A stretch of DNA of 64,000 nucleotides from Actinomycetes bacterium (GTDB lineage: Bacteria; Actinomycetota; Acidimicrobiia; Acidimicrobiales; RAAP-2), in the NCBI GenBank assembly GCA_021846325.1, contig JAJZBX010000003.1:62001-126000 (forward strand), read 5' to 3'. The translations under genes and the position numbers were made by a program. Shown here piece after piece: positions 1 to 8,337 of the stretch. Below the pieces are notes generated by a model. That model ran no database searches. It was not told the origin of the DNA and saw nothing but the letters and a program-made list of their open reading frames with translations. Positions within the stretch are counted from its first letter, which is position 1; the number at the start of each line of letters is the position of its first letter.

Positions 1-183
1 CGGTGGTTCCTCGATCGGATCGCGACGCACGTGCTCGCCTTCGAAGGCGACGCCGTGGCGCGCTGGTTCGAGGGAAACTTCTCGGACTACGAGGTCGACC
101 GTCATCAGCGCCTCGGCGCGGAGGCCGATCAACCCCACCGCATCCGCTACAAGCCACTCACCCGTGGCAGTGGCAGTCGATAA
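1..183 (+). CDS. ettA: Energy-dependent translational throttle protein EttA, C-terminal fragment
   Basis: Only the last 60 codons are in the window; the gene enters from the left edge and stops at TAA 181-183. The tail reads RWFLDRIATHVLAFEGD, then WFEGNFSDYE, then QPHRIRYKPLTR, which is the characteristic end of the EttA group of ABC-F proteins, including the conserved segment after the second ATPase cassette. EttA binds the ribosomal E site and gates the first elongation step according to the ATP/ADP ratio. Both ATPase cassettes lie outside the window, so activity cannot be judged. The kynureninase gene begins 9 bases after the stop. Assignment rests on the tail alone but the match in wording is strong. 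Confidence 0.85.
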   Translation, partial: RWFLDRIATHVLAFEGDAVARWFEGNFSDYEVDRHQRLGAEADQPHRIRYKPLTRGSGSR

Positions 184-192
184 CGTGGCGCC

Positions 193-1446
193 GTGACCGA
201 CGCGCACCGAGGGGCGACCACGCGCGAATCCTGCGCCGCGCTCGACGCGCTGGACGAGCTCGCGCCTCGACGCGCGGACTTCGCCCTCGCTGACGGGCTC
301 ATCTACCTCGACGGCAACTCGCTCGGCCCCCTCACGCGCGCCGCGCGCGAGCGGGTTCGCGCGACCCTCGACGACGAGTGGGCGCGTGGCCTGGTCGCCA
401 GTTGGAACACCGCGGGCTGGATGGGCGCGCCGACGCGGATCGGGGACCGCATTGCGCGACTGATCGGCGCGCAACCCGGCGAGGTGCTGGTGGCCGACAC
501 CCTGACCATTCTGCTCGCCAAGCTCGTCCTGGGGGCGCTCGACCTGCGCCCCGATCGTCACGTCGTCGTGAGCGACGCCGCGAACTTCCACTCCGACCTG
601 TACATGGTCGAGTCGATCGTGCGTCGGGCCGGTCGGCCCATCACGGTGCGCGTCATCGATCGCGACACCCTCGACGACGAGCTCGATGACGACGTCGCCC
701 TGGTGATGCTGACCCACGTGGACTTTCGCACGGGCGAGATGCTCGATCTCGCCGGGGTCACCGAGCGAGTCCACGCGTGCGGGGCGCTGATGCTCTGGGA
801 CTTCGCGCACTCGACGGGCGCCGTGCCCCTCGACGTGACCGCGGCGAAGGTCGACCTTGCGGCCGGCTGCGGGTACAAATACCTGAACGGCGGACCCGGC
901 GCGCCCGCGTTCCTCTACGTGCGCTCGTCGTGGCAGGGCGTCATCGAGAATCCGCTGCGGGGCTGGCTCGGTCACGCGCGCCCCTTCGACTTCGAGCGCG
1001 ACTACGAGGCGGCCCCCGGCGTGCAGTCCTTCGTGACGTCGTCACCGTCGGTGCTCGCGCTCAGCGCCCTCGACGGCGCCCTCGACGCCTTCGAGGGCGT
1101 GACCATGGCGGCGATTCGCGCCAAGAGTCTGGCGCTGACCGACCTCTTCATCGAGCTCGTCGAGCAGCGGCTGGCCGGCCACTTCGAGGTCGTGACCCCG
1201 CGGATACACGCCCGACGCGGCTCGCAGGTCTCGTTGCGCCACCACGCCGCCTACGGGATCGTCCAGGCCCTGATCGAGCGGGGTGTGGTGGGCGACTTCC
1301 GAGCCCCCGACGTCTGCCGATTCGGCTTCACACCGCTGTACTTGCGCTACGTCGACGTCTACGACGCCGTTGACCGCCTGGTCGTGGTCGTCGAGCGAGG
1401 CGAGTACGCGGACCCGCGCTTCGCGACGCGTCGCGCGGTCACCTGA
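193..1446 (+). CDS. kynU: Kynureninase
   Basis: A 417-residue fold-type I PLP enzyme of normal kynureninase length, predicted to hydrolyse L-kynurenine to anthranilate and alanine in the cytoplasm. The N-terminal YLDGNSLGPL segment and the PLP-lysine region GYKYLNGGPGAPAF (about residue 224-237) are typical, as is the DFAHSTGA segment carrying PLP-contacting aspartate. The start is GTG at 193, nine bases after the ettA stop. No other tryptophan-catabolism gene (dioxygenase, formamidase) is visible nearby, so the pathway is incomplete locally. It converges with purU; the two stop codons are directly adjacent, leaving no room for a private terminator. Confidence 0.9.
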   Translation: MTDAHRGATTRESCAALDALDELAPRRADFALADGLIYLDGNSLGPLTRAARERVRATLDDEWARGLVASWNTAGWMGAPTRIGDRIARLIGAQPGEVLVADTLTILLAKLVLGALDLRPDRHVVVSDAANFHSDLYMVESIVRRAGRPITVRVIDRDTLDDELDDDVALVMLTHVDFRTGEMLDLAGVTERVHACGALMLWDFAHSTGAVPLDVTAAKVDLAAGCGYKYLNGGPGAPAFLYVRSSWQGVIENPLRGWLGHARPFDFERDYEAAPGVQSFVTSSPSVLALSALDGALDAFEGVTMAAIRAKSLALTDLFIELVEQRLAGHFEVVTPRIHARRGSQVSLRHHAAYGIVQALIERGVVGDFRAPDVCRFGFTPLYLRYVDVYDAVDRLVVVVERGEYADPRFATRRAVT

Positions 1447-2298
1447 TCACTGGTCGAAGATCACCGTCCGTCGTCCGACAATCATCACGCGGTCCTCGGC
1501 GATGAGCCCGACGGCTCGGGCCAACACCGTTCGCTCGACGTCACGGCCCAGCGAGACCAGGTCGTTCGGCCGCCGCGCGTGGGTCACGCGCGCGACGTCC
1601 TGGTCGATGATCGGCCCCTCGTCGAGGTGGGCCGTGACGAAGTGGGCGGTCGCCCCGATCAGCTTCACGCCGCGTTCGTAGGCCTGGTGATACGGACGGG
1701 CGCCGGCGAAGCCGGGCAGAAACGAGTGGTGGATATTGACGATGCGTCCCTCGAGATCGGCGCAGAGCTCGCCCGAAAGGATCTGCATGTAGCGCGCGAG
1801 CACGACGACGTCGGCCCGGTAGCGCTCGACGAGTTGGCGCAGCTCGGCTTCGGCGGCCGCCTTGGACGACGGCGTGACGGGTACCTCGAAGAAGGGCACC
1901 GCGTGTCGCTCGCACAACGCGCGAGCGACCCCGTGATTGCTCACCACCGCGACGATGTCCAGGGCGAGCTCACCCTGCTCGGCCCGGTAGAGCAGGTCGG
2001 CCAGGCAGTGGTCGAACTGCGAGACCATGACGAGCGCGCGACGGCGCTCGGTCTCGGGGCGAATGGTGAGGGTCGGCGCGAAGCCTGACAGCTCAGCCTC
2101 GAGCCGCTCGCGCACGGCGCCGACGTCGCGCGCGCACTCGAATCGCGTGCGCATGCAGAACTGCCCGGTCACCGGGTCGGTGAACTGGTCGTTCTCCAAG
2201 ATGTTCCCGTCGATGGCGAAGACCGCCGAACTGAGTGCGCGTACGATGCCCGCAACGTCGCGGCACTGCAGCGTGACGACGTACGTGGGCGCGGACAC
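1447..2298 (-). CDS. purU: Formyltetrahydrofolate deformylase
   Basis: A 283-residue protein with an N-terminal ACT regulatory domain (about residues 6-85) followed by a formyltransferase-like catalytic domain. It releases formate and tetrahydrofolate from 10-formyl-THF, balancing one-carbon pools. The folate-site motif IVNIHHSFLPGF and the segment DEGPIIDQDV carry the conserved Asn, His and Asp of the family. The start is GTG at 2298. It lies 9 bases downstream of the hydroxyacyl-CoA dehydrogenase gene on the same strand and is probably co-transcribed, although the two functions are not obviously linked. Confidence 0.93.
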   Translation of the reverse strand: MSAPTYVVTLQCRDVAGIVRALSSAVFAIDGNILENDQFTDPVTGQFCMRTRFECARDVGAVRERLEAELSGFAPTLTIRPETERRRALVMVSQFDHCLADLLYRAEQGELALDIVAVVSNHGVARALCERHAVPFFEVPVTPSSKAAAEAELRQLVERYRADVVVLARYMQILSGELCADLEGRIVNIHHSFLPGFAGARPYHQAYERGVKLIGATAHFVTAHLDEGPIIDQDVARVTHARRPNDLVSLGRDVERTVLARAVGLIAEDRVMIVGRRTVIFDQ

Positions 2299-2307
2299 GT
2301 CGCCGAT

Positions 2308-3162
2308 CTAGGACTTGTAGGAGTAGAAGCCCTGACCCGACTTGCGTCCGAGCAGTCCGGCCTGCACCATACGCGAGAGCAGCGGCGGCGGGGCGAGGTG
2401 GGGCTCCTTGAACTCTTCGTAGAGGGACTCGGCCACCGCGAGGGTCGTGTCCAGACCGATCAGATCGGTGAGCGCCAGTGGCCCGAGGGGGTGGGCGCAG
2501 CCGACCACCATGCCGGTGTCGATGTCGTCGGCGCTCGCGAAGCCCGACTCGAGCATCCGCACCGACGACAGCAGGTAGGGAATCAGCAGGGCGTTCACGA
2601 CGAAGCCCGCGCGGTCGGGCGAGGTAATCACCTTCTTGGCGAGCACGTCGGTGCCGTAGGCGCGCACCCGGGCCGTCGTGTCGGGGCTGGTGAGCAGGGA
2701 CGAGATCACCTCGACCAACTTGAGCACCGGTACGGGGTTAAAGAAGTGCATGCCGATGACCTGTTCGGGTCGCTTCGTCGCCATGGCCAGCTTGATGATC
2801 GGGATCGACGAGGTGTTGGTGGCCAGGATCGCGTCGCGGTCCGTGACGACCGAATCGATCCGATGAAAGACCTGGACCTTGGTCGCCTCGTCCTCGGCGA
2901 CCGCCTCGATGACCAGCTGGCGATCGTGCAGTCGCGTGAAGTCCTCGCTGAAGCTGAGGTTCCCGCGGGCCCGGTTGGCCTCGTCCTCGGGGACCTTGCC
3001 CGCCGCGACCGCCCGGCTCAGCGACTTCTCGATGCGCGCGACGCCCGCCGCGAGGGCCTCGGAGTTGCGTTCAATGACCACGACGTCTGCGCCGGCGCGC
3101 GCCGCGATCTCCGCGATGCCGGACCCCATGAGGCCACAGCCCACCACACCAATCCGTTCCAT
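2308..3162 (-). CDS. 3-hydroxybutyryl-CoA dehydrogenase
   Basis: A 284-residue NAD(P)-dependent dehydrogenase that would interconvert 3-hydroxyacyl-CoA and acetoacetyl-CoA. It has the N-terminal Rossmann motif GVVGCGLMGSGIAE, the catalytic-region HFFNPVP segment, and the C-terminal helical domain ending GRKSGQGFY, giving the usual Hbd/FadB2 length. I chose ATG at 3162 rather than GTG at 3174, because GGAGG lies 5 bases before the ATG and inside the longer reading. It leads a two-gene unit with purU. Role could be fatty-acid oxidation or polyhydroxybutyrate-type metabolism; the sequence alone does not decide. Confidence 0.92.
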   Translation of the reverse strand: MERIGVVGCGLMGSGIAEIAARAGADVVVIERNSEALAAGVARIEKSLSRAVAAGKVPEDEANRARGNLSFSEDFTRLHDRQLVIEAVAEDEATKVQVFHRIDSVVTDRDAILATNTSSIPIIKLAMATKRPEQVIGMHFFNPVPVLKLVEVISSLLTSPDTTARVRAYGTDVLAKKVITSPDRAGFVVNALLIPYLLSSVRMLESGFASADDIDTGMVVGCAHPLGPLALTDLIGLDTTLAVAESLYEEFKEPHLAPPPLLSRMVQAGLLGRKSGQGFYSYKS

Positions 3163-3312
3163 CGAGACCTCCACGTCCGATGTCGACCGCCGGTCGAGCG
3201 TTCACGAGTCTAGATGGCGCACCCGGCGGCGCCGACGAGCGCGAGCCGCCGGCGTGGCGCGCTGACTACGATGACCAGGGGGCGAGAGCCCGTCGACTGG
3301 ATGGAGGTTGGC

Positions 3313-3795
3313 ATGGACAGCGTCAACGTGGTGGTGGAGATTCCGCGCGGGAGCCAGAACAAGTACGAGTACGACCACGAAAACCACACCATCAAACTCG
3401 ATCGCCACCTGCTGGTCTCGATGGGCTACCCCGCCGAGTACGGATTCGTGCCCGACACCCTGGGCGGCGACGGCGATCCGCTCGACGCCCTCGTGCTGAC
3501 CGAGTTCCCCACTTTTCCCGGCTGCCTCATCGAATCCAAGATTCTTGGCATGTGCCTGATGACCGACGAGCACGGCGAGGACGCGAAGTTGCTCGCGGTA
3601 CCGACCTACGATCCGCACTGGAAGACGGCGACCGATATCGGCGACGTTCCCAAGGACGTCCTCGATCGGATCGCGCACTTCTTCACTGTCTACAAGGACC
3701 TCGACGAGGGCAAGTGGATGAAGGTCGAGCGATGGGTCGGCCGGGCCGAGGCGATGGCGGAACTGGCGGCGTCGCGAGCCCGCGTCGCCGGCTAG
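3313..3795 (+). CDS. ppa: Inorganic pyrophosphatase (soluble, family I)
   Basis: A 160-residue cytoplasmic pyrophosphatase that hydrolyses PPi and pulls biosynthetic reactions forward. Family I signatures are visible: VVVEIPRGSQNKYEYD at the start, the metal-binding GDGDPLDALVL signature, and the downstream VPKDVLDRIAHFF and DLDEGKW segments. The start at ATG 3313 has GGAGG 5 bases upstream and gives the usual short actinobacterial length; a longer reading from 3214 would add an atypical basic leader. It is divergent from the Hbd/PurU unit. Confidence 0.95.
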   Translation: MDSVNVVVEIPRGSQNKYEYDHENHTIKLDRHLLVSMGYPAEYGFVPDTLGGDGDPLDALVLTEFPTFPGCLIESKILGMCLMTDEHGEDAKLLAVPTYDPHWKTATDIGDVPKDVLDRIAHFFTVYKDLDEGKWMKVERWVGRAEAMAELAASRARVAG

Positions 3796-3805
3796 GGCGA
3801 TAGGG

Positions 3806-4432
3806 GTGAGCGTGCCTGATCTCGCGGCGCCCGAGGTCGAGTCTCGCGGCTCGACCGTCCGGCTCCTGGCGACCACGCAGGCCATCTTCTTCGTATCGCT
3901 CGCGCTGTGCGTCGTCGTGAACCACAGCACCAAGGCCCAACAGGACGGCATCTCGTTTTACGGGGTCTGGCCGCGCACCGTGATCGTCGTCGTCGCCGGC
4001 TACGCCGCGGCCGGTCTCGGACTCTGGCGCGCGGGGATCTGGTTTCGCCGCGCCGCGGCGCCACCGTCGGTCTTTCTTGGCGTGCGAGTGATCGCGATCG
4101 GGCTGCCGCTGCTGCTGGTCACCCCCTACGACGAGGGCGTCGTACTCAACTGGTCGCACATGACGATCGGAGTCGCGATGGCGCTGGTCCAGGCGGCCGG
4201 CACGATCGCGCTCGTGCGTCGCCGGTCTCGCGCCGATGTTCGCATACTGTCCGTGGTCCAACTCGCCGGTGGTCTGCTGGCCGCGGCGTCGCTGCCCACG
4301 TGGCACTTCGCGTTCTTGTTGCAGGGCGAGACGGTCTACGAAGTCGCCTACGGCCTCAGTCTGCTGGTCTGGGTCCGTGAACTGGCCCAGGTGCAGCCAC
4401 ACTCGACGAGCGTCACTCGCTCGAACGCGTGA
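3806..4432 (+). CDS. Small polytopic membrane protein, unknown function
   Basis: A 208-residue protein with about five or six hydrophobic segments (for example around FFVSLALCVVV, VIVVVAGYAAAGLGLW, VIAIGLPLLLVTP and a C-terminal pair). I do not recognise a family. The start could be GTG 3806 or GTG 3812; the AGGGG at 3802-3806 has better spacing for 3812. It follows ppa by 10 bases and may be read with it. Its 3' end overlaps the convergent TetR gene by 20 bases. Integral membrane location is inferred from hydrophobicity only. Confidence 0.7.
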   Translation: MSVPDLAAPEVESRGSTVRLLATTQAIFFVSLALCVVVNHSTKAQQDGISFYGVWPRTVIVVVAGYAAAGLGLWRAGIWFRRAAAPPSVFLGVRVIAIGLPLLLVTPYDEGVVLNWSHMTIGVAMALVQAAGTIALVRRRSRADVRILSVVQLAGGLLAAASLPTWHFAFLLQGETVYEVAYGLSLLVWVRELAQVQPHSTSVTRSNA

Positions 4433-5009
4433 GCATCGTCTCGGCAATCGAGTAGAGCGACGCCCGCCACTCGTCGGGACTGGCCGCGAGCGGGTGGGCG
4501 CCCTCGAGTGAGACCTGGCCGAAGAAGAGGGCGTACCAGATCCGCGCGAAGGACGCGGCGTCCATCCCCGCGACCAGGAGCCCGCGGTCGACGATGGGCT
4601 GCACCCGCCCAATGATGTAGTCGCCGGCGTCGCGCTGCGCCTCGGCGATCCCCGCCGCGGCCACGGCGTTGTGCCGCGCGAAGGAGAGGCTCTCGATGCG
4701 CAGGCTCCGTGAGCTGAAGCGCTCGGGGCGCTGGGCGTCGTCGATCATGCGGCGCAGCGCCTGGCGAAGTCCCTGGACGGTCGCCACTCCGACCAGGGGT
4801 GCTGTGAAGACGGTAGCGCCGCGCAGGACCTCCTCGCGATAGCGCCGCACAATGGTCGCCGCGATCAGCCCCTCGCGATCGGTGAAGTAGCTGTAGAGCA
4901 ACGAGACTGAGACGTTGGCGCTGGTCGCGACGCGCTTGACGCGGTACCGAGTGACGCCCTGGTTCTCCAACTCCTCATTCGAAGCGGCCAGAATCCGCGC
5001 CTGAGTCAC
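4413..5009 (-). CDS. TetR-family transcriptional regulator (copy 1 of a tandem pair)
   Basis: A 198-residue regulator with an N-terminal TetR helix-turn-helix (RVKRVATSANVSVSLLYSYF, about residues 23-42) and a C-terminal ligand-binding domain. It is clearly paralogous to the gene immediately upstream: the HTH, the DREGLIAATIV segment and the ARIWYALFFGQ segment are shared almost unchanged. The start is GTG at 5009. Only 42 bases separate the two genes, and a 5-base-arm inverted repeat (5046-5059) overlaps the stop of copy 2. The pair probably senses related ligands; plausible targets are the neighbouring E2/hydrolase genes or the divergent Liv operon. Confidence 0.88.
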   Translation of the reverse strand: MTQARILAASNEELENQGVTRYRVKRVATSANVSVSLLYSYFTDREGLIAATIVRRYREEVLRGATVFTAPLVGVATVQGLRQALRRMIDDAQRPERFSSRSLRIESLSFARHNAVAAAGIAEAQRDAGDYIIGRVQPIVDRGLLVAGMDAASFARIWYALFFGQVSLEGAHPLAASPDEWRASLYSIAETMLTRSSE

Positions 5010-5051
5010 CGCCCGAGGCTAGTGCCGCACCGAACGTTGAGGGTTGGGACG

Positions 5052-5642
5052 TTAGTCCCGACGTACCATCGAGTCGGCGATCACTTCGAGGGCGCGTAGC
5101 CAGTCCTCGGCGGACACCGCGAGGTTCTTCTCGCCCTCGAGGGCGATCTGGCCGAAGAAGAGGGCGTACCAGATCCGCGCGAAGGCGAAGCCCGTCATGC
5201 CCTCGGCCAACAGGTTCTTATCCACGAGGGGTTGCACGTAGCGCTCGATCAGGTCGCCAACCTCCTCCTTGGCCGCCGCGATGCCGGCCGACGCCGTGAG
5301 ATTGTGATGGGCGAACGACATGCCCTCGATGCGCAAAATTCGCGCCTCGGTGCGCTCGGGCAACTGGGCGTCGGCGATCATGACGCGCAGTGCATCGCGC
5401 AACTGCTGGGTCGTTTCCACGCCGCGCAGCGGCGTGGTGAAGGTCTCAGCGTTGCCCATCAGGACCTGTCGATAGCGGTGGACAATGGTGGCGGCGATCA
5501 AGCCCTCGCGGTCGTCGAAGTAGCTGTAGAGCAGCGCGACCGAGATGCCGGCCTCCATCGCCACCCGCTTCACCCGGAACTGGGTGAGCCCGTGCTTCTC
5601 GATCTCGTGGGCCGCGGCCTCCAAAATCTTGTCTCGGGTCAC
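5052..5642 (-). CDS. TetR-family transcriptional regulator (copy 2 of a tandem pair)
   Basis: A 196-residue TetR regulator paralogous over its whole length to copy 1. The HTH reads RVKRVAMEAGISVALLYSYF. It starts with GTG at 5642, inside a perfect 9-base inverted repeat (arms 5638-5646 and 5665-5673) that could be its own operator. It lies 37 bases downstream of the E2 gene on the same strand, so it may be read through from the hydrolase-E2 transcript as well as from its own promoter. Ligand unknown; an acyl-CoA or pathway intermediate is a guess from context. Confidence 0.88.
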   Translation of the reverse strand: MTRDKILEAAAHEIEKHGLTQFRVKRVAMEAGISVALLYSYFDDREGLIAATIVHRYRQVLMGNAETFTTPLRGVETTQQLRDALRVMIADAQLPERTEARILRIEGMSFAHHNLTASAGIAAAKEEVGDLIERYVQPLVDKNLLAEGMTGFAFARIWYALFFGQIALEGEKNLAVSAEDWLRALEVIADSMVRRD

Positions 5643-5673
5643 GGGCGAAGACTACATCGGGGTTGCCCGTGAC
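5638..5673. promoter_or_regulatory. 9-base perfect inverted repeat at the TetR copy 2 start (operator or hairpin)
   Basis: Arms GTCACGGGC (5638-5646) and GCCCGTGAC (5665-5673) are exact reverse complements separated by 18 bases. The repeat spans the GTG start of the TetR gene and the gap after the E2 stop. Two half-sites with centres about 27 bases apart could hold TetR dimers; as RNA it would form a stem that could end the E2 transcript or mask the TetR start. The symmetry is seen directly; the function is inferred. Confidence 0.45.
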
Positions 5674-5679
5674 GCCCGG

Positions 5680-7026
5680 TCAGGCCCCGCGCCAGTCGCG
5701 GGTGTTCAAGATCTCGTCCACGCGGCGCAGGAAGCGAGCGGCGTAGGCGCCGTCGATGACGCGGTGGTCGAAGGTGATCGCGAGCAGGCCGACCGAGTGG
5801 ATGGCGATCGACTCGCCACCACTGGCGTCGCGCACCACCACGGGCTTACGCGCGACGCCGTCGGTGGCCAGGATCGCGACCTGGGGCTGATTGATCACGG
5901 CGCCGGTCATCAGGGTGCCGTAGGGTCCGGGGTTCGTGATCGTGAAGGTCCCACCGGCCGCCTCGTCGGGGCTCAGCCGCTTGGTGCGCGCGCGCTGGGC
6001 GAGGTCGCGAATCGCGCGCGCCATCTCGACCAGGCCCAATCGATCGGCCCCGCGCACGACCGGCACGACGAGACCATCACCATCGAGGTCAACGGCGATA
6101 CCCAGGTGGCGTTCACGGTGCACGATGAGGCGTTGGTCACCGACCGACGCGTTCAGGTGAGGAAAGTCGGCGAGCGCCTCGACGGCCGCCATGGCGTTGA
6201 ATGGCAGGTAGGTGAGCGAGAACCCTTCGTCACGCTTGAAGTCCGGCCCCCACGCGCGTCGAACGAGTTCGACGCGCTCGTAGTCGACCTCACGCACCAT
6301 GAGGGTGTGGGCTGACGTCGCCTTGGAGCGCACCATGTGCTCAGCCGTGAGCGCCCGAATCTTGGTGAAGGGAATCTCCTCGTCGCCCGTAGCGCTCGAC
6401 CGCTTGGCGATCGCGGCCTCGACGTCGCGCCGGGTCAGTCGACCGTCGGGACCGGTCGCTTTGACGTCAATCGCCTCGAGCTGGTGTTCGGCGAGCAGCC
6501 GGCGCACGACCGGCGACGTCGCCGGTGCTGACGTCACGGCTGGCGTTGCGGTGCCGGCTGCGACGTACGCGAGCACGTCGCTGCGGGTCAGTCGCCCGTC
6601 GGGTCCGGTCGCGGTAATGTCGGCCGCCTCGAGCTGGTGCTCGGCGAGCAGTCGGCGCACGACCGGCGAGAGTCCGGTGGTGCGCTGCGCACCGGCGGCG
6701 CGAGCGCCGCGACTCGACGGTGGCGTACTCGACGGTGGCGTACTCGACGGTGGCGTGCTCGACGTCGAGTGCTCGTCGGTGGCGCCGGTCTCGGCGTCGC
6801 CGATAGTCGCGAGTACCGTACCGACGTCGACGGTGGTGCCCGCAGCGACGAGGATCGCGGTCAGCGTCCCCGAAGCGGGCGAGGGTATCTCGGTGTCGAC
6901 CTTGTCGGTGGACACCTCGAAGAGGGTCTCGCCGCGCTCGACGTGCTCGCCGACCGCCTTGAACCATTTGGTGACCGTGCCGTCGGCGACGGTCTCGCCG
7001 AGTTGGGGCATGCTGACGTTGGCCAC
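5680..7026 (-). CDS. Dihydrolipoamide acyltransferase (E2) with two tandem peripheral-subunit-binding domains
   Basis: A 448-residue E2 component of a 2-oxoacid (or acetoin) dehydrogenase complex. Order: lipoyl domain (about 1-75; lipoyl lysine in EVSTDKVDTEIPSP), a Ser/Pro/Thr-rich linker with a threefold STPPS repeat, a first subunit-binding domain (LSPVVRRLLAEHQLEA), a short Ala/Thr linker, a second nearly identical binding domain, then the catalytic domain ending in FDHRVIDGAYA, which carries the catalytic His and Asp. Most E2 proteins have a single binding domain. I chose GTG 7026 because GGGGAGG of the upstream gene lies just before it; ATG 7041 is the alternative. It is coupled to the hydrolase gene. 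E1 alpha/beta lie at 15.2-17.2 kb; no E3 is in the window. Confidence 0.93.
   Translation of the reverse strand: MANVSMPQLGETVADGTVTKWFKAVGEHVERGETLFEVSTDKVDTEIPSPASGTLTAILVAAGTTVDVGTVLATIGDAETGATDEHSTSSTPPSSTPPSSTPPSSRGARAAGAQRTTGLSPVVRRLLAEHQLEAADITATGPDGRLTRSDVLAYVAAGTATPAVTSAPATSPVVRRLLAEHQLEAIDVKATGPDGRLTRRDVEAAIAKRSSATGDEEIPFTKIRALTAEHMVRSKATSAHTLMVREVDYERVELVRRAWGPDFKRDEGFSLTYLPFNAMAAVEALADFPHLNASVGDQRLIVHRERHLGIAVDLDGDGLVVPVVRGADRLGLVEMARAIRDLAQRARTKRLSPDEAAGGTFTITNPGPYGTLMTGAVINQPQVAILATDGVARKPVVVRDASGGESIAIHSVGLLAITFDHRVIDGAYAARFLRRVDEILNTRDWRGA
6431..6669. repeat. Direct repeat of an 86-base segment encoding the E2 binding domain
   Basis: Bases 6431-6516 and 6584-6669 align without gaps at an offset of 153 bases; by hand I count about 75 of 86 identical positions. 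The repeat encodes the core of the peripheral-subunit-binding domain, so the second domain arose by internal duplication rather than by capture of a distant homologue. Confidence 0.85.
6713..6757. repeat. Three tandem 15-base repeats in the E2 linker
   Basis: The unit CTCGACGGTGGCGTA occurs at 6713-6727, 6728-6742 and, with one change at the last base, 6743-6757. On the minus strand it encodes the repeated STPPS linker between the lipoyl and first binding domain. An in-frame array of this kind can change length between strains without breaking the gene. Confidence 0.85.
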
Positions 7027-7027
7027 C

Positions 7028-8110
7028 TCAGGCCTCCCCATCGATCGCGACGACCCCGAGGCGCTGGGCCATCCAGTCGGCGCTCTGCGGGCGGTGCCAG
7101 CTCACCACGTTCGCGCAGCCGTGGTTACCTTCGTCGAGCGCGACGAGGGTGGCGTTCTCGCCGACCTCACGCACCAGTCGCTCGCCGTCTCGCCACGAGA
7201 AGAGACGATCTCGCTTGCCCATCACGACGAGCAGCGGCGTGCGGATCGCCGCGGTCCGCCCGGCCATCGTGAGCTCGCTCGCGCATTGCGCGGCGGCGTC
7301 GGGGGTAGCCGAGCCCGAGCGAACCTCGAAGGCTCGCCGGGTCAGCGCGTTCAGGTTCTCCCACGAGTGGCCAAAGTCGTAGGGACCCGAGAGCGCGATC
7401 GTGGCGCGAATGGGCAGATCGGACGCGGCTAGTCGGGTGGCGTAGTAGCCCCCGAGACTGACGCCCCAGACGCCGACGCGGTCCCGGTCGATCTCGGGGA
7501 TCGTCGCGAGGTGCGCGAGCACCGCGGCGCCAACGACCTCCCAGTCCGCGCGGATGGGCAGGGTCCACTCCGACTCGCCCTGACCAGGCCCGTCGATGGC
7601 GAAGGTCGCCATGTCGCGATCGAGAAAGGTCCGTTCCACCTCGCGAAACTCCTCCTTGGTGGAGTCGAGTCCCGGGATCAAGATGACGGTGGGGTGCGGA
7701 CCAGGACCCGGCGGCGTGCGCAACACGGCGGCCAGTGAGCTGCCTTCGAAGGGCACCAACTCGCGCCGTCCCGGCGGACTGAGTAGTGGCAACGCAGCGT
7801 TGAGCGCGTCGACGGCTCGCTGGTGAGCGCGACGCTCCTGATCACGGTCGTGGACGAAGAGGAACTTGCCGAAGTGGTAGTAGGTCGAAGCGCGCGCGAA
7901 GGCCTCCCCCGCGCTACGGCGGTGGCCGCCCTCGCGGGCCGCCTCGGCGAGCGCGAGGTGAGCGTCGCCGGCCGCGCACCACGCCGCGCACCAGTCGTCC
8001 CAGCGCTCGATGCTGGCGGTGATGCGCGCGTAGTCGCTGGTGTCGACCCCATTCGCGCAAAAGCGCGGTGCCCAGTTGGTAACGGCGGTCTCGACGAGTT
8101 GATCGGCCAC
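7028..8110 (-). CDS. Alpha/beta hydrolase, 2,6-dihydroxypseudooxynicotine-hydrolase/FrsA-like
   Basis: A 360-residue hydrolase with an N-terminal helical region of about 120 residues (including the segment ANGVDTSDYARI and two Trp/Cys-rich helices) followed by an alpha/beta-hydrolase core. The nucleophile elbow is GVSLGGY, the acid is in GKRDRLF, and the histidine in DEGNHGC. The long helical lid-like N-terminus resembles the group containing 2,6-dihydroxypseudooxynicotine hydrolase, a C-C bond hydrolase, but substrate cannot be read from sequence. It is the first gene of the minus-strand unit with E2, and its stop is one base before the chosen E2 start. Its promoter must lie in 8111-8337, shared with the divergent importer operon. 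Confidence 0.8.
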   Translation of the reverse strand: MADQLVETAVTNWAPRFCANGVDTSDYARITASIERWDDWCAAWCAAGDAHLALAEAAREGGHRRSAGEAFARASTYYHFGKFLFVHDRDQERRAHQRAVDALNAALPLLSPPGRRELVPFEGSSLAAVLRTPPGPGPHPTVILIPGLDSTKEEFREVERTFLDRDMATFAIDGPGQGESEWTLPIRADWEVVGAAVLAHLATIPEIDRDRVGVWGVSLGGYYATRLAASDLPIRATIALSGPYDFGHSWENLNALTRRAFEVRSGSATPDAAAQCASELTMAGRTAAIRTPLLVVMGKRDRLFSWRDGERLVREVGENATLVALDEGNHGCANVVSWHRPQSADWMAQRLGVVAIDGEA

Positions 8111-8337
8111 CTAACCCCCTCGGCCCACTGAAGTTGTGCTCGATGGTACAAGGACGAGTTCGAGCGTCCCACGGCCGATCCGTTAATTCTTTTCACGACG
8201 ACCTAACTAATTTCACCCCTGATGACGTTGACGGACCATCGGCGCGTCGTTATGGTTTCGCAATCGCTCACCGAGCGGTCGACCGCGTACCCGACTGAAA
8301 TCGGGGGGAGTTCGGGGTCGTTGGAGTAGGGGGGAAT
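8111..8337. promoter_or_regulatory. Divergent intergenic control region between hydrolase-E2 and the Liv importer operon
   Basis: These 227 bases hold no gene and must contain promoters for both directions. The middle part (about 8170-8260) is noticeably richer in A+T, including TTAATTCTTTTC and AACTAATTTC. A purine-rich AGGGGGG at 8328-8334 serves as ribosome-binding site for the binding-protein gene. I could not settle on a clear -35/-10 pair. It is the natural target for the two nearby TetR proteins. Confidence 0.5.
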
